DNA from: Chondrosia reniformis
Lineage: Eukaryota; Porifera; Demospongiae; Chondrillida; Chondrillidae
Assembly: GCA_947172415.1 (NCBI GenBank)
Contig: OX359190.1
Location: forward strand, 7,750,001 to 7,814,000
Reading direction: 5' to 3'
DNA length: 64,000 nt
This document shows positions 40,801 through 48,540 of the stretch, piece after piece (position 1 is the stretch's first letter; each line of letters starts with the position of its first letter). Made by a program: the position numbers and the translations under genes. Under the pieces are notes generated by a model. The model saw only the letters and a list, made by a program, of their open reading frames with translations. It had not been told where the DNA came from and did no database searches.

Positions 40801-42561
40801 ACTCATGTTTACTTATCATCACCTTACAATACCTTATCATCACCTTTACAATTGATTCAAGTCATACGTGATATATATTAATTATACCACACTCAAGTGT
40901 GGTATAACCACTAGGTATTACTTAAATTTGTTAAAATTAAAATAATTAGCCTTAAAGTAACTAAAGTGAGAATTCATGTCAAAATGTAGCTACGTAGGTA
41001 CATATGTGAACGGCTAAATATATATCTATATATCATGTCTATACTGGGAAATTATAGTCTGTGATGTTGCAATTTTAACAGTCTAAATTCTACTATGGTT
41101 GAAGAATGTGGATTAAGGTACAAGTAGACAGATATCCAAAGTTACAATGGCTACCATTTCTAAAGCTTTCTAGTCATGTAAAGGATCTCTACTACATGTG
41201 GCCATAGAATAGGTTCAACAATATAGCACAAAGGTGACATCTGTGATCACATAGTTGTTTTTTTTTCACAAGATAACAATTGTTGACCAGTATAATGTAT
41301 CAAGTGTACATAATAAACAAGCCCGTATAAGAGTTAGTTAGTGTATAGAAGTCATAATTATTGCTTCCAAGACAGGATTTAGTAGGAGGCAATCCATTTA
41401 TTATCTTGCACAAATGTACAACAAAACTTATATTAAAATGACAAATGTTATATTCACAATCACCTTTCAAGGCATTAAAAACTACCATAAGTATGGTACA
41501 CAAAGAAAACATTTTTACATTCCTGCTGAGGCACTTCCTCAAGGCATTTTAAAACTTCCTTGGCCGCTTTAAAGTACCTCATTATTTCCTCTGAAAACAT
41601 CCTCAAAATTGCTTACCAACTGGAATTTGGCAAGCGTAATGGTGTAAATCTGAATATGTATATAAAATATATAATAATAGAATTATTTTTTCCTTTAGAT
41701 TACCTCGATTGCACCTGAAAACATCCTTGAAGAATGTGACCGGTTTTTATGTGTTAATATTCATTTTATAATCACCTCTAAAACTGCCTCAAAACTTCCT
41801 CTTAAAGTTCCTCCAAGGAAAAACTGTTTCTATAGAGAACCTCAGAAACTTTAAAAATAACTTCCCAGGAAATTTTGAGGAAGAATGTAAAGATTTTTTC
41901 TCTGTGCACTGTATGTATGTACATAAATTGACTTTAAAATTATCATAAACAGGCAATTTGAGTTAAAAAAACTCATGGGGCACCCGCACCCTGCACTCAA
42001 ATTACTTGGCGACTTTGTTTGGCTTAAAGTCATAATCTTCACGATTCTTAAATTTCCCCAAAATTATAGAGAAAATTAAAGTTATAAAGAAGAGCTGAAA
42101 AAGGAAACAAACTTAAAGTTACCAAATGCCATTTGCAAATACGTATTAATTATTATAATAACTGTATAAGAATCCGTATTATTATATCACCACAATATAC
42201 GTATATATGAGGCAAACAAAAGAATGAAAACAATAAAAATACAAACTTACCGCAATATTAATCACAAATATTCTTGGAAAAATTCCAAAAACAACTTCAC
42301 CATTATCTATAACAACACTGGTGCTTCGCTGAAAAATGCTGTCGAATTGTACAGTTCCGTTGATACTCAACTTCAGCCCAAGTGAGGTCAACCCAGTACA
42401 CGGAGCTGCACTCAGTATAAATTCCACATCTGAAGAGTCAACCAATGTGTTACAAGTAAGAGTGAGGTTCTTTGGGTCAGTGCCCAAGACACACTCCATG
42501 GCGTCTTCATTCAGTCTGTCTCTCAGTCTCTCCAAGGACTGATAAGTACCAATCTGACCAC
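22454..42561 (-). CDS. Gene C: adhesion GPCR with six-cysteine/FN3/HormR ectodomain
   Basis: About 40 minus-strand exons were traced with matching splice phases from 42561 to the stop at 22454, roughly 8.2 kb of coding sequence. Order: six-cysteine domain array with Ser/Thr-rich linkers (42561-36365), five FN3 exons (35389-32130), mucin-like exon, HormR/Cys-rich/TSP3-like modules (30904-26576), GAIN region (26463-25029), GPS (24953-24744), seven transmembrane helices (24634-23072) and cytoplasmic tail. Helices carry adhesion-GPCR signatures: HYFFLSVFTWSLCEG in TM3, GWGLPIPAVVV in TM4, the CWLPP loop, WAFIGPMILIVVVN in TM5, FTWVIGLF in TM6 and NSLQGFLIFV in TM7. The signal peptide exon was not found; the first traced exon starts in phase 1, as it would after one. 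Ligand unknown. Confidence 0.85.
22921..22951 (-). CDS. Gene C microexon
   Basis: 31 bases, phase 0 to 1, encoding GILSTSSTGK between the TM7 exon and the tail exon. Skipping it would shift the tail frame, so if real it is constitutive. Confidence 0.6.
23072..24634 (-). CDS. Gene C: seven-transmembrane domain exons
   Basis: Exons 24634-24534 (TM1), 24410-24299 (TM2), 24234-24078 (TM3 and start of TM4), 24003-23898 (TM4), 23817-23751 (TM5 start with CWLPP), 23682-23573 (end of TM5, loop 3), 23398-23266 (TM6-TM7) and 23152-23072 (end of TM7). All phases agree. The conserved disulfide pair is present: Cys in TVCKVATTLMH before TM3 and Cys of CWLPP in extracellular loop 2. Helix motifs match class B2 adhesion receptors rather than class A or secretin receptors. 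Confidence 0.92.
24744..24953 (-). CDS. Gene C: GPS autoproteolysis motif
   Basis: A 70-codon exon with YTCVFWNPDA, GGWSRSGVARL and VTCETVHLTSFVVLVSL. The HL-T tripeptide for self-cleavage and the two Trp positions are kept. Of the usual four cysteines only the first and third remain. The 'GC' Cys is Val, and the Cys two residues before His is Thr. Confidence 0.92.
25029..26463 (-). CDS. Gene C: GAIN domain exons
   Basis: Exons 26463-26245, 25936-25741, 25660-25517, 25410-25245 and 25164-25029. The first two are helical and Asn/Thr-rich (AESLVNTLNVSNATNEPL; NIADIVSNVLDENNKAAF), as expected for GAIN subdomain A. The later ones hold beta-rich sequence (IPSSFIKMAV) interrupted by a Thr/Ser-rich insert (TTTSPTDGSTVAPTTETSS). 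The donor after 26245 (GTGTAG) is weak, so that boundary is less sure. The assignment rests on position directly before the GPS. Confidence 0.75.
26576..26910 (-). CDS. Gene C: third HormR-like domain (two exons)
   Basis: Exons 26910-26785 and 26670-26576: ITCPPNTDQEW, AHLRCPQRKGR, then AERRCNSDGAWGEVDVTACT. The Cys spacing with the Trp and the final Cys matches the hormone-receptor domain that commonly precedes GAIN. A 37-base exon at 27046-27010 (DECKNKPGICDK) supplies a short Cys-containing linker in front. Confidence 0.8.
27269..28335 (-). CDS. Gene C: second HormR / linker / Cys-rich / TSP3-like module
   Basis: Four exons: 28335-28051 (HormR: DPCIGCCRKE, LATRRCNVPGLWKSVDISRC), 27884-27737 (beta-like linker), 27512-27415 (Cys-rich, SCTCSGQRGCM) and 27346-27269 (DSDGDGIPDSE, a thrombospondin type 3 calcium-binding signature). 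Phases are 0-0, 0-1, 1-0 and 0-0. The order repeats that of 30904-29781. Confidence 0.75.
28377..28715 (+). mobile_element. Terminal-inverted-repeat element, family 1
   Basis: CAGTGCAAGTTACAATATAC start flanked by TATATA, GGCTCCAAGAAAGAACC and a perfect CCTCCGTTT/AAACGGAGG hairpin. It lies in the gene C intron between the two HormR modules, adjacent to the palindrome. Confidence 0.7.
28757..29685. mobile_element. Nearly perfect palindromic (foldback) element, 929 bp
   Basis: Left arm 28757-29203 and right arm 29239-29685 are complementary with few mismatches, around a 35-base loop at 29204-29238. Paired positions sum to 58442 throughout. Both ends carry CAGTGCAAGTTAC next to a TACTTGATTGTATTTA segment. 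Identical-looking ORFs on both strands are a consequence of symmetry. Partial copies lie at 7620-8215, 10040-10510, 31705-31985 and 43940-44358. It lies in a gene C intron. No transposase. Confidence 0.9.
29781..30904 (-). CDS. Gene C: first HormR / linker / Cys-rich / TSP3-like module
   Basis: Four exons: 30904-30687 (HormR: CPDTLIF, TLRCSTLSD, SARCGGDEEWESLDLSQC), 30326-30224 (beta-like linker), 30124-30003 (Cys-rich, LCGCCEN, SACKCSDEK) and 29855-29781 (DTDDDKIADYK, a diverged TSP3-like acidic loop). Junction phases match the second module. Confidence 0.7.
31264..31473 (-). CDS. Gene C: mucin-like Ser/Thr exon
   Basis: 210 bases, phase 1 to 1, about half Ser and Thr (QETTSSESYESSVVTTSEVL). 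No cysteine. It is probably a heavily O-glycosylated stalk between FN3 and HormR modules. Confidence 0.75.
31705..31985 (+). repeat. Partial palindromic-element copy
   Basis: Two CAGTGCAAGTTAC motifs (31706, 31756), then arm sequence with CACATCTTAGTATAGACTGA and GATGCATCTGCATGCCATAT. Lies in a gene C intron. Confidence 0.6.
32130..32423 (-). CDS. Gene C: FN3 domain 5
   Basis: PSGPPLDLRAVPARDSAILT start with W in LTWDPPAEKDQNGVITGYLI, and TYSFTVATINSNGTGPDA. 294 bases, phase 1 to 1. The most canonical FN3 in the gene. Confidence 0.88.
32613..32879 (-). CDS. Gene C: FN3-like domain 4
   Basis: 267 bases, phase 1 to 1: APSISSLSAS, TYKCTIST, YVTYTVECTSSNGEDSCNS. Like its gene B counterpart (6025-5771) it lacks the B-strand Trp and carries extra cysteines. 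Confidence 0.65.
33394..33666 (-). CDS. Gene C: FN3 domain 3
   Basis: 273 bases, phase 1 to 1: [53 protein letters not shown]. Closest to gene B 6361-6089. Confidence 0.88.
33850..34125 (+). repeat. Interspersed repeat with a hammerhead-like core
   Basis: Begins near GCGCCAAAATAGTGTATATA (TATA-like) and ends GAATAGGCATATATCATGTAGG. Copies lie at 59990-60205 and, 5'-truncated, 11490-11660. It has no coding capacity. It lies in a gene C intron. Confidence 0.6.
33954..33999 (+). ncRNA. Hammerhead ribozyme-like sequence
   Basis: CTGATGA at 33960-33966, a short GGG/CCC stem, GAAAC at 33982-33986, then GGCTGTC ending in a GTC triplet at 33991-33993. Flanks GGATCA and TGACCC give a stem I with one mismatch. 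The A-A pair at the base of stem II is unfavourable, so activity is doubtful. Confidence 0.45.
34202..34492 (-). CDS. Gene C: FN3 domain 2
   Basis: 291 bases, phase 1 to 1: [48 protein letters not shown]. Closest to gene B 4941-4651. Confidence 0.9.
35060..35389 (-). CDS. Gene C: FN3 domain 1
   Basis: 330 bases, phase 1 to 1: a Pro-rich start (PSPTPPPPQVQGVTV), TVSWTAVSGSEITYTVRYST, MYYIWVAAFSSVGKG. It joins exon 36365 in phase, linking the FN3 block to the six-cysteine array. Confidence 0.88.
35740..35960 (+). repeat. Interspersed repeat, inverted relative to 41720-41920
   Basis: AAAAATCTTTACATAAAAAC, CTGGGAAGTTTTTTAAAAGT and GGCAGTTTTGAGGAA match the reverse complement of 41720-41905. The pair flanks the six-cysteine exons of gene C. 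Confidence 0.55.
36365..36554 (-). CDS. Gene C: closing strand plus Ser/Thr linker of the six-cysteine array
   Basis: 190 bases, phase 0 to 1: [31 protein letters not shown], then four SATPSTS-type repeats, ending at a GTAAGC donor. It has no new CNSL segment, so it closes the array before FN3 domain 1. Confidence 0.75.
36985..37614 (-). CDS. Gene C: six-cysteine repeat exon
   Basis: 630 bases, phase 0 to 0. It starts with [20 protein letters not shown] and the Cys of FCEI, then a Ser/Thr/Pro linker ([20 protein letters not shown]), then [33 protein letters not shown] and VFKNDTTVSRTF, ending FIDEE before GTTAGT. Plus-strand ORFs across it are shadows. Confidence 0.8.
37901..38407 (-). CDS. 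Gene C: six-cysteine repeat exon
   Basis: 507 bases, phase 0 to 0. Same layout as its neighbours with a shorter linker ([18 protein letters not shown]), MCNSLDDLSDKL, RCSKSDNC, ILEC and LLPCEEPYG. Confidence 0.8.
38788..39324 (-). CDS. Gene C: six-cysteine repeat exon, altered 5' end
   Basis: The linker and CNSL-to-FIDEE part are nearly identical to 36985-37614, but the VTVPSYGL...MFCEI start is missing. Two acceptors are possible: at 39326-39325 (phase 0) or at 39307-39306 (phase 1). The former keeps the frame with the preceding exon read to its end. It is probably a recent, imperfect duplication of the neighbouring exon. Confidence 0.6.
39476..39688 (-). CDS. Gene C: diverged six-cysteine repeat exon
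   Basis: From an acceptor in phase 0: IVISRKGLGNVTLLRAVNIT, MACITEYPPTPCECIL, DCYYCRREGG, then a stop at 39476 unless a donor inside is used (for example GTGGTC after CRREG in phase 1). Position and Cys pattern match a diverged repeat. The 3' boundary is unresolved. Confidence 0.5.
   Translation of the reverse strand: MVISRKGLGNVTLLRAVNITMACITEYPPTPCECILYSHTLDCYYCRREGGPFRVTLLTTAEKHKMAKCL
40198..40611 (-). CDS. Gene C: diverged six-cysteine repeat exon
   Basis: 414 bases, phase 0 to 0: LAITLEGTPKMLIDSATIHM then Cys, MMCNSLSAVRDSLN, HCDISTDCLVLTC, ELYPCQRPFF and ILFQGNHSYTV. All key cysteines align with the near-identical repeats despite low overall identity, which helps define the domain. 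Confidence 0.7.
41520..41920 (-). repeat. Interspersed repeat in the first long gene C intron
   Basis: Two related segments (GAGGCACTTCCTCAAGGC at 41527; CTGCCTCAAAACTTCC at 41782) match 35740-35960 in reverse. The rest of the 40612-42250 intron shows nothing I can name. Confidence 0.5.
42251..42561 (-). CDS. Gene C: first traced exon, diverged six-cysteine repeat
   Basis: 311 bases, phase 1 to 0: SLERLRDRLNEDAMEC, NLTLTC, SAAPCTGL, SINGTVQFDSIFQRST. It starts in phase 1, as after a signal-peptide exon, but none was found upstream. 42.97-47.27 kb is filled by mobile elements that could separate the gene from its first exon. Confidence 0.65.
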
Positions 42562-42969
42562 CTGAAAATGATGAAAGAGAATAACCAAAAAGTGTGAAAA
42601 AGGGTGAGATACACTTTACTTGGAAACACAGATATTTGTAACAAAATTGCATAAGATGTAATAGGTAACATAGAGTAGGTATTTACAAATGCATGTGAAA
42701 TAGAATGATATCTTATGTTCTAGCTCCATTTTTAAAGAAGGATTTAAAGGAAGCTTAAGTATAATATTTTTTAATCATTTTATTCCTGCTTCTTAAGGCA
42801 TAGAAAATGGCAGACAAACTTAAGATTACCAAACGCTGCTGTTTGCAATTACATACGTGTATACACAAAGTTCTATACGTACGTGCATTATCCCTATATA
42901 CCTCACATATTTGTCTAACTACATTTATTCCTGCCAATTAAATATCATTTTTTCACACACTATATTTTC

Positions 42970-43560
42970 AGTGCAAGTTACAATATACTAAGGTAATCTA
43001 AATAAATAATATAATTAATTAAATAATTCATATAGCTCCAAGAAAGGACCTAGAAACAAAATGGGCATATCATCATAAAGTTTAGGGTATAAAACTCATT
43101 TTTAATTAAGGGATTTTTTAGGCTTCTGTTTGTTAGAAAACGGAGGACAAAGTCTGCATATAAAAGGCCATAGGACTATAGAAAACCTATGGAAAATTTA
43201 TATTCAAACCACTTGTTATATTTATAAAAAAATTCAATTTGTCAGATAACTGTGAAACCAACATATATCATGGTACATGTGTATAGCAAATGTTTGGCTA
43301 AGTTTTGCTTAATTAAATGAGCAAAATAATCAAGATACAATGAAGAAGTCAAGGTTACGATTGCGCAATCTGGTGATGTATTATGATGTTTTTCTAGTGC
43401 GTCACCAACACCTCTCGTATGTCGCTCCCTATACACATTTAGTGAACATCACCGCCTCGTTGCTAAAAAAGATTATCCCTTTTGTGAACGGCTATGAAAA
43501 GTCGACGCTCTCCTACGAGAAGGAGCTACCAAATAAGCGGGTTGTAGCGAAGGTTAGATA
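42970..43560 (+). mobile_element. Terminal-inverted-repeat element, family 1, long copy
   Basis: CAGTGCAAGTTACAATATAC start, hairpin around 43126-43150 and the CpG-richer tail AAGTCGACGCTCTCCTACGA, as at 6480-7130. Confidence 0.7.
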
Positions 43561-43939
43561 AAACATATTTGTATACGTTCCCATTAAGTTTGAGGCAGAA
43601 TTGTCCCTATATTGATGCAAAAGAAATTCGTTTAGTCGACCGTATTAAAACTTTGGTACTTGAAGCTCTGTCGTCTCTTCTTATGTTTTTACTGTAAATA
43701 TTTTTCTAATCCATTTGTGTACGTATGCAGGCGTGTAATTGAATATGTAGGGGTGGATTTGGATAAATATGCGTGCGTGCAAGCTCGTGTGTCATTTCCA
43801 TGTGTACATACGGTACATATAGCGAATGTCTCAGTATATTGCTAGCCCCAACAAAAGTATACTTTTATATATATATATATTTTTACTTGTAATTGTCCAT
43901 GTGTAGGAATAAGGAGTGTTATATATTATGCATGTTTAA

Positions 43940-44358
43940 ATACAATCAAGTACTACACAGTGCAAGTTACAAATTTATACACGGATGCAAGTGACTCCCA
44001 AGATAATCATACTGAGGTATATATTATAATACAGATGCAAATGACTCCCAAAATAATCACTATCAGGTATATTAAACGTTACAAGACTTTAGCAACACTG
44101 AAATTCTCAACTGCTGCATACAGAATAGTAGTCTCTACAGATCATATAAGGTTAAACACATGAACATTATCAGCAAAAATTCCAGTCTCATGCAGGGGGT
44201 CTCAGCCAATATTCACCGCAGGATTTGACTTGCCTTGAGTGTGAGCTAGGAGTACCGTTGGTTGCTTGCATGCATTCAACAACAAGGTTAGAAACAATTT
44301 GGTAACTTGCACACAAGGGACATTGTTCATGAAATAAATTAAAGGCCCCAGCCTTTAT
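43940..44358 (+). repeat. Left arm and loop of the palindromic element
   Basis: Arm from AATCAAGTACTACACAGTGC through the loop with AAAGGCCCCAGCCTTTATG at 44342-44360, then an abrupt change to LINE sequence. The LINE replaces the right arm. Confidence 0.65.
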
Positions 44359-47265
44359 GTATCTACCGAAAGATATCTACTAACTTGTCGTATACTGCTG
44401 ATAGCAGCAAAAACTTTCTTTCGGATGGCAAGTAGGTGACTCTTCCAACTAAGATTATCATCAATAAGAAGACCAAGATATTTCACAAAGCTAACTGATG
44501 GCACTATTTCATCAGACAGTCTCTGGTGAACATCTTGCCCTGACCTCATTGCCTTACTCCCTAACACCACATACTGAGTTTTACTAACATTAATCTTGAA
44601 ATGGTTGCATTATGTCCAACGAACAACTTCAGCTAGATCACTGTTAAGTGATGTTGTAACTTCATTTATATCTTTACCCGAACAGTAAATGGCCACATCG
44701 TCTGCATACATATTTATGTTGCACTTACTGGTCATTCCTGGGAGATCACTTATATAAACAAAAAATAGCAAAGGACCCAAGACAGAACCCTGGGGAACAC
44801 CTCTCACTCATTCAACCCACTGAGACATCGTGTCATCCAATGCCACTCTCTGCTTCCTCCCTTTAAGATAGTTAGAACACCACTGATACTCTTTACCTTT
44901 AACTCCATAACACAGCAACTTCTGAAGAAGTAAGCCATGGTCAATAGTGTCGAAGGCTTTACTTAAATCTACAAAGACAGCTCCAACTTACACATTTTCT
45001 TTTATCTAATGCCTTACGCCAATCGTCAATAGTCTTCAAAAGTATATCCTGAGTACAGTGGGAAGGTCGAAAACCAGATTGATTTGGATGAAGCAGAGAG
45101 TTAGTAACAAGATAGCTATAGAACTGCCCAAAAACAAGGGACTCAAAAACCTTTGCTATCACTGGGAATATTGAAACAGGTCTGTAATTAGAAGGGAGCT
45201 TAACAATAGTTACCTTCGGAATAGGAATTACATTTGCCTCCTTCCACTCTGTAGGGGTCTGACCCGAAGTTATAAAAGAGTTAAAAAGTTTTGTGACACT
45301 AGGAGATATCACAATAGATAGTGTTTTGAGAAGAGAGGCTGATATTCTATCTGGACCCGTTGCTTTATAGATATTTAGCTTCCTTAATGTCCCCAAACCC
45401 TGTTCTTCTTCAAAGGGTTCAAACTTAAAGATGGTATCACGAATACCAGAGGAAAGACTCCAAGGATTTTGAGTGGAATCAGAAACCTGTCCAGATCCTT
45501 TGGACAGGGCTGAAAAGTGGGCACTAAGGTTTTACAAATCATTTCAGGATCCTCAACAGTACCCTGGCTGGTCTCAAGCTGGCGAACTCTACTTTGTGCT
45601 TTACGCCCTAGCGCTTTATCTAGCTCCTTCCACACTTGCCTTGGTTGATTTGAGAATTTACTACATACAGAAGCAAAGTATGCCTGCTTTTCTCTCCTCA
45701 ACCTTTCCTTAATCAGTTCCTTAATTCACGATACTTTTCCCAGTCAGCCTGAGCCCTTGTTTTCCTGTATTTGTTATGGCAATAATTTCTCATAAGCTGT
45801 CTCGTTTCACTAGACAACCAACGCAAACTATGCTGCCGGCATCTCATCTTCACTATGTCTGTCAATTATGTCAAAAAATAAGGCCTTCCAATAACCCCAT
45901 TTATCATCTGCATCATTGAAAGTGTCAATCACATCCCAAGGGGCCTTTACCATATCATTAAGCAAATTATCCACATTACATTTCTTAAAAGACCTTACTT
46001 GTTTAATTGTAGCAGCCTTTGCAGACTTTCTGACGGATTGTAGTGTAATGTAGATCATATATATAAGGATCACTGCCTGCTAATGACCTAACTCCAGATG
46101 GAACAGAAGCCATAGAAGATGTAACATAGCAGTGATCAATTAAAGTTTGTGAGTTTGCTGTGACCCTAGTTGATTCAGTAATTGTCTGAGTCAGTTGGTA
46201 CTCGGACATAATGGATAATAACTGATTCATCATTGAACTAGGTGAGTTTACATCACAGTTAAAGTCACCCATGATAATAATCTCCTTCTCACCAACTGCA
46301 ACCTCTAACATATAGCCCAATTCCTCCAAAAACTCAACATTGGTGCTAGGAGGGTTATAGAGGTTGCACAATAACGTTTGAGAACCCCTAGCCCATACCT
46401 CAACCCAAATGGCTTCGATGGACTGGGGTTCAAGGTCATACCTTCTTCGACTACGAAGAGTCTCTGGAACATAAACAAGTAACCCCCCTCCACGCCCATG
46501 TGGGCGATCCCTACGATAAGAGATATAGGAGGCCACAGAGACTGCCAAGTCAGAAAACAAATCACCCAGCCATGTTTCACTCAATCCAAGAATAACATGA
46601 CCAGAAGCCTTCTACAAAAGATTCTGAATTTCTTAGAGATTGAACATTAAGATGGGCATAGCTTAAGCTGCCTGGAATAAAACTAAAGTTCTGATCTGCT
46701 GTAGTGATGGAACTAACCAACAGAGGGAAAACATGTGCTGAAGTCCCTTCAAGAACACCATTGTCTAAGTCTGGGAAAGGTAGGCTACCCAAAACACACA
46801 CTGGACACATCCATTCCAAGTAGCGTTCAAAACTCAACCGTCTGTATTCCTCATCTATTAATCGTGCACAATTTGCATGAGTCCATAGATCGCAGACATC
46901 ACAGCTAACACCATGTTGATTGATCTTCACAGGCTTCTGATAGACAGTGCACGGGAATTTAACGGTCCAGGGTTGGCTTCCACATCTCCTGCAAGCAAAA
47001 TAAGCCAGTACAGGCCAGAAAAGGCTGAAGAAAGCGGGCGCTGAAGGTGAGGACCAAGGCGTGAGCTTCTTCTCCATACACAGATAAGCACAGAGGACTT
47101 TCCACTAGATATGAGCTGGCTAGGGGCAAAAAGAATATCACCATTAGAATCGACAGTGGTACTTCTAGTCTTTCTAGAGATAATCAAATAAGAGAGACAA
47201 ATCCAAAGCAGTGTGAACACAAATCGAAATCGAAATCTATAACTGCCGCCATGTAAGAGTGACAA
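44359..47265 (-). mobile_element. Non-LTR retrotransposon with 2A-like motif, decayed
   Basis: Minus-strand pieces in order: N-terminal part with a hydrophobic segment and GDVEANPGP (46989-46963); zinc-finger-like CDVCDLWTHANC and WMCPVC (about 46880-46790); AP endonuclease-like ETWLGDLF, GRGGGLLVYV and IIMGDFNCDVNSP (46584-46003); a linker with QVWKELDKALGR; reverse transcriptase with [33 protein letters not shown] and YADDVAIY (45396-44600). The layout resembles the CR1/L2 group. The frame is broken at several places, including just after the 2A motif, and the 3' end is cut off after VSRYLS at 44359. It cannot be autonomous. Confidence 0.85.
46963..46989 (-). other. 2A-like ribosome-skipping motif
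   Basis: The codons spell GDVEANPGP, matching the D(V/I)ExNPGP consensus, preceded by YWLILLA. Functional 2A motifs make the ribosome skip the last Gly-Pro bond. They are known at the N-terminus of some non-LTR elements. Confidence 0.85.
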
Positions 47266-47269
47266 TATA

Positions 47270-48540
47270 TATATGTAGAAACCTATGTGGGTACTATTAT
47301 TGCTGAAATAGAGTATAATTTAATCATATACTTATAACCACACACAATGGATACACATACAAATCACTTGTACATACGTATATAGGATATACCTATGTAG
47401 ATGATTGTATTTACTAATGAAGTGATAATCAAACCACAAGTAATCATTAAGTAGAGGAAAAAACAGAAAATAAGCAATTGCTGGGAATGTTATGAAAACC
47501 AAAGCTCTGCTACTGAGCTACAAGTGCCACAGCAATGCTCTGTTCGTTTGTATAGTATTTTCTCTAAACAGTGTAGTAAACGTTAGGATTATATATATAC
47601 AAGGAGCCGACGAGTGCAATTGCTATGACTAAAGATCTAATTAAAGAGAAAATGGAATGTTTAATAAAAATTAAACGCATAAGCTTCAATTAGTAATTTG
47701 TTATATAAGAAAACTGATGCATATGTAAATACATTGAAAGTGGCCAAATTAGGTAGTCATTGATTATCTAATTCTTAAATTAGCAGATAACAGATGAAAT
47801 ATGTTATCAATTGCCAATTAAACAGAGAATTGATTGTACAATTATTGTGCCATTAAACTATACTTTTAAAGACTATATGCCTTCCATATAAGGATATATT
47901 GACTTGCTAGATTACATATGAAATTACTCAGCAGATAAATTTTATATATCAACTCTTGACACTCAACTACTGTAACAGTACATGTACGTAAAAAAATTAG
48001 ACTGTGAAACATCAATAGATGATGCTCTCCATATCAATTTCACCACCCTCTAACCACTTAAGTGGTATATTGTTATTTAATGACTAAACAACCAAATTGT
48101 GTATCGATATACGTAGCTGAAAGTGAAAGTGACATTCAGATGTACAATAATATTATGTAGTTGACAGTTTATGGTTTACAGGCAGTTTCAGGAAATGGAA
48201 GGAATGGTAACTATCATTACCATGGAAACCCAATGTAGATTACAAGATACAACATCAGTCAACCAGGGCAAATAAAAGATATAAAGGTATGTTTATCACT
48301 TTTCAGTTATTTCAATAGCAATCCCTGCTTTATAACTAAATATTGATAAAAGTAACCCATTTAATGCATGGATATTCAGGGAAACATTAAGCCAATTAGT
48401 GTACTGCGAATTGATTTGAATCCAGTGTCTAAGGTGTTTGGATAAGTGAAATAGTCCAGTCGCTGTTACATACAGTAAAAAATACTTAAAATTTTATCTA
48501 ATTCAGGAATATAGACTGTTCTGCATAATAAAATATATAG
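47270..48540. other. Spacer between two LINE fragments
   Basis: AT-rich sequence. A tRNA-like A box (TAGCTCAGTAGCAGAGC, minus strand, near 47506-47525) suggests a SINE or tRNA relic. No exons seen. The missing first exon of gene C could lie here but I found no signal peptide. Confidence 0.45.
47490..47545 (-). repeat. tRNA-like relic
   Basis: TAGCTCAGTAGCAGAGC resembles a D arm and is followed by CTTTGGTTTTCATAA, similar to an anticodon arm with CAT. The T arm and acceptor stem are not recognisable, so no tRNA is called. Confidence 0.3.

Noticed and set aside
43340-43561. A small gene in the tail of the family 1 element
   Set aside because: The frame is not kept in the copy at 6870-7110 and the region moves with the element.
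44355-47265. A host reverse-transcriptase gene or viral polyprotein
   Set aside because: Endonuclease, zinc finger and YADD reverse transcriptase in this order are those of a non-LTR retrotransposon; the frames are broken and no viral structural gene is present.
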